A stretch of DNA of 36,081 bases. Origin: Bacteroidota bacterium (GTDB lineage: Bacteria; Bacteroidota; Ignavibacteria; Ignavibacteriales; Melioribacteraceae). The position numbers and the translations under genes are program-made. The notes beneath the pieces are model-generated. The model worked only from the letters and a program-made list of their open reading frames with translations, was not told the DNA's origin and made no database searches. Where the stretch lies: contig JAHISP010000028.1 in assembly GCA_018818165.1 (NCBI GenBank), positions 1 through 36,081 of the forward strand. The letters run 5' to 3'. Below, piece by piece: positions 14,776 through 23,900 of the stretch; positions within the stretch are counted from its first letter, which is position 1; each line of letters starts with the position of its first letter.

Positions 14776-15642
14776 ATGAAATATGGAGTTGTTACTTTGG
14801 TACTCTTTTGGGCGGGGATATCAACTTTAACACAGGCGCAAAACTTAGCTAACCCCGGGTTTGAAGAAGGCCCCGGCACAGGCTGGCTTATTTATTCTTC
14901 AAACGGGGCAGGGTTAATTGGCACCGCCGATTTTTTTAGTTCGGCATCAATAACACCTGCGGTTACTCCTCGTACGGGACAGTATATGGCGCGCTTAGGC
15001 GGCTTTGGCTATGCAGAAAATGCAATTGCACAAACTATAACACTGCCTTCAACTTCCAATGTATATTTACATGTTTATTATCAAGACAGAGCACCTTCAA
15101 ATTCGGAGTGTTCGGGTGTATATGTTGGCGCAAGAATAAGAGTAAGTATTGCAAACCAGATTTTGTTAGATACTTATTTGTGCGACTATAATGTTGTAAC
15201 AAATTGGACGCATATTTATTTTGATTTATCGGCGGTTTCGGGACAAACTGTAGATGTAGTATTCCGTGCGGATGCGGCTAATTCGGTTTGGTCGTATCTA
15301 TATCTTGATGATTTTGTTGTAAACTCCTCTATCACCAATGTTGAAGATGCAGAAGCTTTGCCTGTTGATTTTAGTTTATCTCAAAATTATCCCAATCCTT
15401 TTAATCCCTCTACAACTATTAAATATGAGCTGCCTTTTTCGTCAAAAATAAAACTTGAAGTTTTTAATGTAAGCGGACAATTAGAGGCAACCATTGTTAA
15501 TGCAACGCAGAAAAGAGGAACATACTCGGTAGAGTTTAATGCTTCAGAAAAGCCAAGCGGTGTTTATTTTTACAGATTAACCGCCGTTGATGAATCGGGT
15601 AATGTAACAGTTCGTAATTTAAAAATGCTTTTATTAAAGTGA
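14776..15642 (+). CDS. Secreted protein with type IX secretion sorting domain
   Basis: 288 residues behind AAAAGGGAAATAAA. A signal peptide (MKYGVVTLVLFWAGISTLTQ, cleavage after AQA) is followed by a galactose-binding-like beta-sandwich (NPGFEEGPGTGWLIYSSN ... YLYLDDFVV), often a carbohydrate- or cell-surface-binding module. A linker leads to the T9SS type A C-terminal domain: QNYPNPFNPSTTIKYELP, then a beta-domain with PSGVYFYRL and a final LLLK. Such proteins pass the Sec system and then the T9SS to the cell surface. The gene looks richer in G and C than its neighbours. A convergent hairpin follows at 15679. Confidence 0.88.
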   Translation: MKYGVVTLVLFWAGISTLTQAQNLANPGFEEGPGTGWLIYSSNGAGLIGTADFFSSASITPAVTPRTGQYMARLGGFGYAENAIAQTITLPSTSNVYLHVYYQDRAPSNSECSGVYVGARIRVSIANQILLDTYLCDYNVVTNWTHIYFDLSAVSGQTVDVVFRADAANSVWSYLYLDDFVVNSSITNVEDAEALPVDFSLSQNYPNPFNPSTTIKYELPFSSKIKLEVFNVSGQLEATIVNATQKRGTYSVEFNASEKPSGVYFYRLTAVDESGNVTVRNLKMLLLK

Positions 15643-15678
15643 TGATGAGCCTGTAAAATTTTTATAGAGGCCAAGCAA

Positions 15679-15714
15679 TTGTTCCATTTTTTGCAATCCC
15701 ACCAAATGGAACAA
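15679..15714. terminator. 11-bp inverted repeat between convergent genes
   Basis: TTGTTCCATTT (15679-15689) pairs perfectly with AAATGGAACAA (15704-15714) around 14 bases. It ends 3 bases before the stop of the minus-strand nucleotidyltransferase fragment and 37 bases after the T9SS gene, so it can serve as a bidirectional terminator. It may also be the end of an inserted segment that truncated the fragment. Confidence 0.6.
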
Positions 15715-15717
15715 TAT

Positions 15718-16014
15718 CTATTGAAATCCATTTTTAAATACAAACCGATGCTCTCGCTTACTGTCCTTTGTAAAATCGTTACTTATAAGACTGCTTACAA
15801 CATCTGTATAATTATCCCAGTTTAGCATTGATACTCCAAAATCTATATCTTCCGTTACCAAACCAGTTTCATCAATTTCATACACTTGCTTTAACAGAAT
15901 ATCTCTAGCCATTGCGCCAATTATAAAGTATTCTACTTTATGAGATTGCAGAATCTGGTCCAATACTTCAACAGCGTTAAGGATTCCTTTTTCCAACTTA
16001 ATTTTGCCATTCAT
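15718..16014 (-). pseudogene. Truncated nucleotidyltransferase (AbiEii-type toxin, N-terminal third)
   Basis: 98 residues remain. They contain the start of the fold: YFIIGAMARDILL (the glycine-rich loop and helix) and TEDIDFGVSM (the metal-binding D-x-D). Full AbiEii-like nucleotidyltransferases are around 250-300 residues, so the C-terminal two thirds are missing. The ATG lies 17 bases inside the upstream antitoxin-type gene, the usual overlap of AbiEi/AbiEii operons. The family blocks growth by nucleotide transfer, classically onto tRNA ends. In this state it is very probably inactive. Confidence 0.75.
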
Positions 16015-17010
16015 TTATAATCTCCTTAAATATAAAACCAGCAACCTCGTAATTTCTAGGATCGTTGTTTTCTAACAAATCAACATAAACGAGTATTGGA
16101 TGAAAAACTTTGTCTGTTGTTTCATCATCTCGGAATTTCCAGAAGCGTTCTATCAGTTCAACGTTTCCATTATCATCCTCTGTTAATCTAGCATCCAGTT
16201 TTATTCTATTAATATTAATAGTGTTTTTATCAATATAAACCGTGCAATTTATCGGGCTTACTAAATGTGATGTTTTTATTGCCGCTACTTCTCCACTCCA
16301 TTGAGCATTATATTTATTGATATCAACATGCTTCCACCAATCTGTAAGTTTTGAATTATAGCGACCAATTATTTTCTTAGATTTTAGTTTCATAGTATAG
16401 AATGCTGACCAATTCTCGAATAGCTTTTGTTTATCCGTGAATTTATATTTACCGTTACCGTCGCTAACAATTAAGCTATGGTTTTTAAGATTATTCACAA
16501 CAATAGCTACTGTTCCATTAACGCTTTTAGTTGTAGCAGCTATTTCACGATATGGCTTGTTGATTAAGCCATCAATTGTTAAGAGTGAATATAATACTTG
16601 TAATCCAGAAGCTGTATAAAGTCTTTCTTTCGGCCTGCTGAATTTCCTTTTCTCACCTTTAATATCAATAAGAATTGGAGCTTTATTTAAATAGATATTC
16701 CCACAAGTATCAACATAGAAAACACCAATACTTTTTAATCTTCTTGCGATATTAGGATTAATATAATCAGTTACTACAATGAACTGGTTGTTCTTGAGTT
16801 TACTTATCTCATGAAATATATCTATGTGGACTGGTGATATGATGTTTTTAACAATAACGGAAGTTTTGTTTTCTTGTTTTCCCACTCGTATTCCAGTTCG
16901 CCATCAAATAAGCTGTTATTGGCTGGGTTCGGAACTATCTCAGCTTTAATGTGAGTAAGCTTATTTAGCTCGTTAATTGCTCTGGTTAGTATTTCTTTCT
17001 CTTTTTGCAT
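15998..17010 (-). pseudogene. AbiEi-type winged-helix antitoxin/regulator, frameshifted
   Basis: An N-terminal frame (17010-16822, MQKEKEILTRAINELNKLTH...) and a long frame (16885-15998, 295 aa) overlap. One extra A in the AAAAC/AAAAC run around 16864-16880 joins them as ENKKTKTSVIVKNI, giving about 337 residues. The long part has a winged-helix segment (IDGLINKPYREIAATTKSVN) and the partner-binding C-terminus seen in transcriptional regulators paired with AbiEii nucleotidyltransferases. The start has an excellent AAAGGTGAAG site. TTCACC (17013-17018) and GGTGAA (17041-17046) form a possible operator. Frameshift or read error cannot be separated here. Confidence 0.75.
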
Positions 17011-17117
17011 TCTTCACCTTTGTACACACATAGTGAACATGGTGAATAAGCATATAATTGTCAAATATTATTAATGTTGAATATTAAATTCTCATATTCC
17101 ACAGCAAAAATACCATT

Positions 17118-17555
17118 TTCAAATTGTAACATATTAACTTGGTCAGAAACAACTATTTAACAATTGTAATATTCAACAAGGAATCTTTGTTACTTTACAA
17201 AATGTATTTACCAAAATAGATTTAGTTTATCCTTGTAGAAACAGTACTTCAAGGAATTTGAGGTAGTCAATTAGATGTTTTAGAAGATTTTCCTTCATTA
17301 AATCGCAGCGATATGATGAATATATTTCCAACTCCTCGAAATCCCACAATGCACTTTAAATCCATTTTTATTAATCAACCAAAAACACTATATTTCTATC
17401 TAAATTTTTGCAAGCGGCACTTTTAACTTGGGATGTTATGGCAAAGGAAGCAAAAGCACGTATTAAAATTAATAAGCTGTTGGAATCTGCTGGTTGGAGA
17501 TTTTTCGACAATGAAGTGGGTAAAGCAAATATACTTCTTGAATCCAATACAACAA
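17118..17555. repeat. 438-bp direct repeat, copy A (type I restriction remnant)
   Basis: Matches 19386-19823 with scattered differences and about one indel. It includes a non-coding lead (no gene seen in 17047-17437) and the first 39 codons or so of the hsdR-like ORF. The two copies flank the AlbA_2 gene. Confidence 0.85.
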
Positions 17556-17737
17556 TACAACAATATCAACTTGATATATTAGGTGATAACTTCCAGAATG
17601 CAAGGAAGGGTTTTATAGATTTCTTACTACTGGACGATAGAAGTTTGCCACTTATTTTACTTGAAGCTAAACGCGAAGGTAAAAATCCGCTTGATGGCAA
17701 AGAGCAAGTTCGTGAATATGAAGAAACACTTTGCTGA
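17438..17737 (+). pseudogene. HsdR N-terminal fragment (type I restriction endonuclease)
   Basis: 99 residues from MAKEAKARIKINKLLESAGW. The segments GFIDFLLLDDRSLPLILLEAKREGKNPLDGKEQ are the PD-(D/E)xK nuclease motifs of the type I R subunit, with the D and the ExK (EAKR) both present. A full HsdR is about 800-1100 residues with helicase domains, so only the start of the nuclease survives. After codon 99 a TGA appears; the +1 frame then reads KKHFADYINTLIKGNNS to a TAA at 17799, perhaps a piece of another gene. It is non-functional as restriction enzyme. Confidence 0.8.
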
Positions 17738-17802
17738 TTATATAAATACTCTTATTAAAGGAAACAATTCCACAAAAGTTAGATTTGTTTTGGAATAAAT
17801 AA

Positions 17803-19320
17803 ATGAAAAGATATACTAATACCGAACTTGAAAATTTGCTTAATGATATTGAATCTGATATAGCAGAAAGAAAAGAATCCTTTAAAGGAGATGTACCTAA
17901 AAAGGCACGACAAGCTGTTTGTGCTTTTGCTAATGATATTTCAAACCGAAATAAAGCCGGTGTTCTATTTATTGGAGCAAAAGATGATGGAACTCCATCT
18001 AATGAACCAATAACGGATCAACTGCTTCTTTCATTAGCCAATATTAAAACTGATGGTAATATTCTTCCTCTTCCGGTTTTATCGGTTGAAAAAATAAGAC
18101 TTAAAAATGCAGATATGGCAGTTGTAACCGTTATGCCTTCTGATATGCCCCCTGTAAAATATGATGGTAGAATTTGGGTTAGAACTGGTCCAAGACGTTC
18201 AATTGCAAATGAACAAGAAGAGCGTCTTTTAATAGAAAGGAGAAGGTTTAAAACTTTACCTTATGATCTTAACCCTGTTCCATCAGCTAAATTAAGTGAT
18301 TTAAGCAAAGTATTTTTTGAAGAAGAATATATATCAAACTCCTTTTCACAAGATGTTATTGAATCAAAAGACCGAAGTTATGAAGAACTCCTTGCTAGTA
18401 GCAGAATGATAGTTTCACCCGATGAACCCACACCAACAGTTGTTGGCATTTTAACATTAGGTAAAAATCCTCAAACGTTTATTCCAGGTGCGGCTATTCA
18501 GTTTTTAAGAATTAAAGGAACTAAGTGGGGAGACCCAATAATTGATGAAGAAAAAATTAACGGTAATCTAAAAAAGCAAATTGAAAAGCTGGATCAAAAA
18601 CTTGTTGCTCATAATCGTGTTACTGTTGAATTTTCATCTTCACCGACAGAAATTAGAAGGTTTTCTTATCCAATATCTGCATTACAACAACTTACACGTA
18701 ATGCGGTTATGCACCGTAGTTACGAAGGCACAAATGCTCCAATTATGGTTTATTGGTTTGATGATAGAATTGAAATTAGTAATGCCGGTGGTGCTTTTGG
18801 AAGAGTTACGCCTGAAACTTTTGGGAAACCAGGATATGCCGATTACAGAAACCCCAATATTGCAGTTAGTATGAAAATTCTTCGTTTTGTTCAGCAGTTT
18901 GGATTTGGTATTCAATTGGCTCAAAGGGAATTAGTTGAAAATGGAAATCCACTTGCAGAATTTAAGGTGGAAACAACATCCGTTCTTTGTACTATAAAAG
19001 AAAGCATATTTACTAAAAAATTAGAACATGAGCCCGAGTCACGGCCCGAGTCACGGCCCGAGTCACGGCCCGAGTCACAAATTGAATCAAGTATGGCTCA
19101 GAAAGTAATTTTATTATTACAAAAAGAGCAAATGAGTAAATTAGAGTTAGCACATGGACTTGGTCATAAAGGTGTTTCGGGTGAGCTAAAAAAACAGATT
19201 AAGTCACTTGTTGTTGGCGAGTTTATTGAATTTACTATTCCCGAAAAGCCAAACAGCCGTTTGCAAAAATACCGTCTTACTGAAAAAGGGGAAAAAATAT
19301 TAAAAAATATACGTAAATAG
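17803..19320 (+). CDS. AlbA_2-domain ATP-binding protein with C-terminal winged helix
   Basis: 505 residues. Residues about 1-130 form an AlbA_2 (Schlafen-like) domain: ERKESFKGDVPKKARQAVCA, NRNKAGVLFIGAKDDG, GRIWVRTGPRRSIA. A GHKL-type ATPase-like region follows (about 280-390) with LTRNAVMHRSYEG, IEISNAGGAFG and a glycine-rich end. A linker with PESR repeated three times plus PESQ precedes a winged helix (about 425-505). The family is common beside type I restriction genes and in defence islands, where it is thought to be regulatory. It is intact and stands between two copies of a restriction-gene remnant. Confidence 0.85.
   Translation: MKRYTNTELENLLNDIESDIAERKESFKGDVPKKARQAVCAFANDISNRNKAGVLFIGAKDDGTPSNEPITDQLLLSLANIKTDGNILPLPVLSVEKIRLKNADMAVVTVMPSDMPPVKYDGRIWVRTGPRRSIANEQEERLLIERRRFKTLPYDLNPVPSAKLSDLSKVFFEEEYISNSFSQDVIESKDRSYEELLASSRMIVSPDEPTPTVVGILTLGKNPQTFIPGAAIQFLRIKGTKWGDPIIDEEKINGNLKKQIEKLDQKLVAHNRVTVEFSSSPTEIRRFSYPISALQQLTRNAVMHRSYEGTNAPIMVYWFDDRIEISNAGGAFGRVTPETFGKPGYADYRNPNIAVSMKILRFVQQFGFGIQLAQRELVENGNPLAEFKVETTSVLCTIKESIFTKKLEHEPESRPESRPESRPESQIESSMAQKVILLLQKEQMSKLELAHGLGHKGVSGELKKQIKSLVVGEFIEFTIPEKPNSRLQKYRLTEKGEKILKNIRK
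19033..19080 (+). repeat. 12-bp tandem repeat, four units (PESR linker)
   Basis: CCCGAGTCACGG occurs three times in a row and once as CCCGAGTCACAA, in frame, encoding PESR-PESR-PESR-PESQ. A gain or loss of whole units would change linker length without breaking the frame. The GC content contrasts sharply with the surrounding gene. Confidence 0.9.
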
Positions 19321-19385
19321 ACTTTATTTGAGCCAATAATTGATTATCCCATTTGCTAATTAAAGCTCTAAATTATTATTAAAAA

Positions 19386-19823
19386 TTCAAATTGCTACAT
19401 ATTTACTTGGTCAAAAATAACCATTTAACATTTGTGATATTAGACAAGTAATCTTTGTTGCTGCACACTACGTATTACCAAAATAGATTTAGTTTATCCT
19501 TGTAGAAACAGTAATTCAAGGAATTTGAGGGAGTCAATTAGATGTTTTAGAAGATTTTCCTTCATTAAATCGCAGCGATATTACGAATATATTTCCAACT
19601 CCTCGAAATCCCACAATGCACTTTAAATCCATTTTTATTAATCAACCAAAAACACTATATTTCTATCTCAATTTTTGCAAGCGGCACTTTTAACTTGGGA
19701 TGTTATGGCAAAGGAAGCAAAAGCACGTATTAAAATTAATAAGCTGTTAGAATCTGCTGGTTGGAGATTTTTCGACAATGAAGTGGGTAAAGCAAATATA
19801 CTTCTTAAATTCAATACAACATT
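19386..19823. repeat. 438-bp direct repeat, copy B
   Basis: Second copy of 17118-17555. It covers the gene-free stretch 19321-19704; I see no other feature there. The match ends inside the chimeric ORF at 19705-20004. Confidence 0.85.
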
Positions 19824-20004
19824 CCAACTAATAAATGACGAGAACCCTCCAATCATTAAAAAATCACTACCCTCATTAGATATACAGAAAATCATTTCAG
19901 AGAAAATTGATAAAGAGCAACAACTAGTAAATGCTAACAAGGAGCTAATAACAATATTTGAGCAAAAGATAAAAGATAGAATAGCACGGGTTTGGGGAGA
20001 GTAA
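19705..20004 (+). pseudogene. Chimera of HsdR N-terminus and HsdS C-terminus
   Basis: 99 residues. The first 35-40 (MAKEAKARIKINKLLESAGW ... ANILL) equal the HsdR fragment at 17438. The rest (SLPSLDIQKIISEKIDKEQQ ... FEQKIKDRIARVWGE) is the typical C-terminal helix and tail of type I specificity or methylase-specificity proteins. The junction lies near 19810-19830. It records a deletion or recombination that removed the body of both genes. No activity is expected. Confidence 0.75.
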
Positions 20005-20008
20005 TGGA

Positions 20009-20902
20009 ATGAAAATTTTGAATTACTTTAAATCTTCCAATCTTGAACCTTCTCTAAAAGCATCGTGGTTAATTGGTTTAATCATTTCTATAGTTTCTTA
20101 TGTCTTTATTTTAATTTCCGATGGCATTATGAGAACTCCTTTGTTGAATTCATCTGGATTAAATGAATTCTTGAATCTTTATCAATTTCCCATAAAAACA
20201 TTAACTGCAACAGTAGTTTTATTTGGTCTATGGTTGACAATTGAGAGAATGAAACAAACGGAGGAGCAAACAAATGCGGTTACTGATAATAATAGATTCA
20301 ATAATTTCTATAAGCACAGAGATGATTTTATCGCTTTTTATAAAAACTCAGCATTCTACAAAAACTCAGCGTCAGAAAATAAAGATGTTAAAGTTGAGGA
20401 TGATAGCAATTCACTTTTCTACCCTATTTACTCACATTATTTTTACTCCTCTTATTATAATTTTAAGCCTACAAGAAATGACCATATAAAGGAGAATGAA
20501 ACTCTTTTTTTTAATGGACTAAAAACTTCATTATTAAACATTAGTACTTTTGATTTATTAGAAGTTGACATAAGCGAGTTAAAGGAATTATTTAAACTTA
20601 CTTGTTTTATTTCAAATATTAGCCAAAACAATCCCCTAATTATTAGTGAAATTAAAACATTTGAATCGGAATACAATAATGACACTGAAGAAAGCACCAT
20701 TCACAAAATACTTGAGCATCTAATCCCAACATATTGGCGTTTAATTTTTCTAAAAGAATTAATCGCCTTTGATGGTGAATGCTACAAAGAAGAGAAAAGC
20801 AATAATTTTGAATCTAATTATGAACTGCTGTGTTCAAAACATGGCTTGCTAACTTCTTCTGGAATCAGAACCCAAATAATACGCGCAGGCATTGATGAAT
20901 AA
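20009..20902 (+). CDS. Two-TM membrane protein of a defence-associated type
   Basis: 297 residues. Two membrane segments (about 19-38 and 62-80) are followed by ERMKQTEEQTNAVTDNNRFN and NFYKHRDDFIAFY, a pattern I associate with two-TM effector proteins in phage-defence loci such as those beside some retrons. That link is from general knowledge and weak. The remaining 200 residues are a cytoplasmic helical domain. It starts 4 bases after the chimeric restriction fragment, so it may be read from the same transcript. No reverse transcriptase is nearby. Confidence 0.6.
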   Translation: MKILNYFKSSNLEPSLKASWLIGLIISIVSYVFILISDGIMRTPLLNSSGLNEFLNLYQFPIKTLTATVVLFGLWLTIERMKQTEEQTNAVTDNNRFNNFYKHRDDFIAFYKNSAFYKNSASENKDVKVEDDSNSLFYPIYSHYFYSSYYNFKPTRNDHIKENETLFFNGLKTSLLNISTFDLLEVDISELKELFKLTCFISNISQNNPLIISEIKTFESEYNNDTEESTIHKILEHLIPTYWRLIFLKELIAFDGECYKEEKSNNFESNYELLCSKHGLLTSSGIRTQIIRAGIDE

Positions 20903-20986
20903 TCAAATAGTTCGTCAAATATGCAATGTCGAGGCAAAAGAGCATGATAATAGCAAAGATGGAAGATTAAAATAAATGAGGGAATT

Positions 20987-23900
20987 ATGGAAAATATGAT
21001 AGCAACTCAATTAGAAAACAGTCGCAAAGATTTGCTTGATTTAGGTTTACGAAATACTCTTCTAAATTTCAGAACAAAGAAAAACAAAGTTGAAGTTGTT
21101 GATGAAATATCTAAAGAAATATATCAGATTTTAGTTCAACAAAATAAAAAGATGAGATTCAAACCTATTCCAAAAGAAATTCTTGAGAATAAAGAATAAA
21201 GTATTAATGGCATTCTTGATGTAGCTGAAAATGACTGGTCTGCAATATTTGCTCAAGAAGAGGAAAGCACAAACGGCAATGGAGCTTCAACACGTCATAC
21301 TGACTCATATTTACAAACCAAACTGGATGCCAGCAACCTTCATGCAAGACTTCTAACCATGCATAATAATGCCCGAACAATGATTCAAGAGCAAGGTGTA
21401 AATATTCTGTATTTAGCTCTTGGCTTTATGCATTGGTATGATTCTGATACATCTGATACTGCAAGAAAAGCGCCTTTAATTCTAATTCCAGTGACTTTGG
21501 AAAGACTCAGCGCCAAAGAAAGGTTTAGTGTAAATTACTCTGGTGAAGATGTGGGAACAAATTTGTCATTAGAGGAAAAGTTGAAGGCACAGTATAGCAT
21601 TAAACTACCAGAAATTGAGAGTTTTGAAGACTTAGATATAGAAGAATATTTTAGGAAAGTTCAAAAGAAGATTGGTGGACAAACAAATTGGGTAGTTAAA
21701 AATGATGAAATAGTGCTAGGATTCTTCTCATTTGGTAAGTTTTTGATGTACAAAGATTTAGATAGAAACATTTGGTCTGAAGATAATCTACCAGAGAATC
21801 ATGATATTCTACAAGCATTATTAGGTGACGGATTCAAAAATATAACTTCCATATTAGCAGATGATACAAAGATAGACGAAATAATTGAACCTGATAAAAC
21901 CAACCAGATAGTTGATGCTGATAGCACACAAATATTAGCCATTTTGGACGTAAATGCTGGACATAATTTAGTTATTCAAGGGCCTCCTGGAACTGGCAAA
22001 TCACAAACCATTACTAATATTATCTCAGAAGCACTTGGGCAAGGGAAGAAAGTATTATTTGTAGCAGAAAAAATGGCTGCATTAGAGGTAGTTAAAAGAA
22101 GGTTGGATAATACTGGATTGGGCGACGCTGTTTTAGAACTGCATAGCCATAAAGTAAATAAACGAATTGTAATTGATGAATTAGCTAGAACTTTAGAATT
22201 AGGTGCGCCAAATCATTTAGATAACACAGCAGAAATGGAAACACTTGTTGAATACAGAAATGCGCTGAACAATTATAGTCAAATTATAAATTCTCCAATT
22301 ATGAAATCGGGTATTACATTTATTAAAGCGATCGGAAAGATGCAATTTATTGGTGATGTATATCTCAGTTGGCCTAAAATTGATTTTTCTAAGATGCGAG
22401 ATTGGGAAAAACATGATTTTATATCGATTAGAAACAGAGTCGCAGATTTAGAAAAAAGATTGCATACTATCGGTATTCCTGAAGAAAACTCATTTTGGGG
22501 ATCTGATAAAAAAATATTATTCCAAGATGAAAAGGAGAAAATAAAGAATAGTATTAATGAAAATTTGACCAATACAAATAGTCTTAAAGAACGTATAGAA
22601 AAACTAATTCAAGGTCTAAGTTTAGATTTGCCTCTAAATAATAAAGAAGCAATAGTACTTTGTAATACTTGTGAGAGTATGATAAGCGCCCCTGTATTAA
22701 GAGATATTGATGTGAGTAATCCATATTGGAAAGATAATGCCCAAGAGATTGCTATGGCTGTTGAATCTGGAAAGATAATAACTAATCTATTAAGCAAATA
22801 TAACCAGTACTTACTTGACCACGCTTGGGATGCTGATATTCTCTACGAAAGACAACAAATATTACAATATAGATCTAAATGGTGGCGAATTCTATCAAAG
22901 AAATATCGAACTTCAAGAAGTACAATAAAATCACTTTGTAAAACAAATACTTCAGTTGAACCTCATTTTCAATTGGAATTAGCCGATTCAATTATAAGTT
23001 ATAAAAAGCATTTTAAAGTTTATTCTGAGCACGAAAAAATTGGGCACTCTATTCTAAAATCTTATTGGAAAGGATTAAGAACAGATTGGGATAAGATTAA
23101 TTATATAATTAAGTTGATTCATGAGCTTTATAATGAAATTGCTTCTGGAAATATTCAAGAAAAAGTATTAGAGAACTTAACTGACTCCAAAAGTAATCTT
23201 AATATCAATGATGTCAACGATTTAAAGCATTTTATTAATGCACAAATGCAAGATTTAATTCAGCTTGAGAATGAACTCGAAATATCTGGGAATAATTCTG
23301 ATGAATATAAATCAATAAATAAGCTAGACTACAAGGATCAAATAGATAGATTGACTGAATGGTTTGATAACTTTAGTGATTTTGAAAATTTGGTTCATTA
23401 TAATACTCTGAGAGAAGAGTTTAAATATCTTAATCTTAAATTTATTCTCGAAGTATCGGATTCATGGAAGGAAGCATCAATAAATCTTGTAAATTGTTTT
23501 GACGCTTCATGGTACAACGGTTTGCTCCAAGAAGCTTACAAGACGAATAAAGAACTCTACCAGTTTAATAGGGATTCACATGAATTGAAGATTAAAAGAT
23601 TCAGAGAACTTGATACTTTATTATTCAAATACAACCAAGTGAAAATTATATCTAAACACTGGGATGAACTGCCTAATTTATCTCAAAGTGGAGGAGAATT
23701 AACTATACTCAAAAAAGAGATAAACAAAAAGAGGGGACTTAAACCGATAAGGCAATTGATGAGTGAAGCTGGCAATGTGATTCAAGCCATAAAACCAGTA
23801 TTTATGATGGGACCACTTTCTATAGCAAACTTTATTTCGCCACAAAGTGTAAAATTTGATCTTATTATATTTGATGAGGCTAGTCAGGTTAAACCAATAG

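Noticed and set aside
20009-20902. A retron, because the two-TM protein recalls retron effectors
   Set aside because: No reverse transcriptase gene or msr/msd-like inverted repeat is seen in the neighbourhood.
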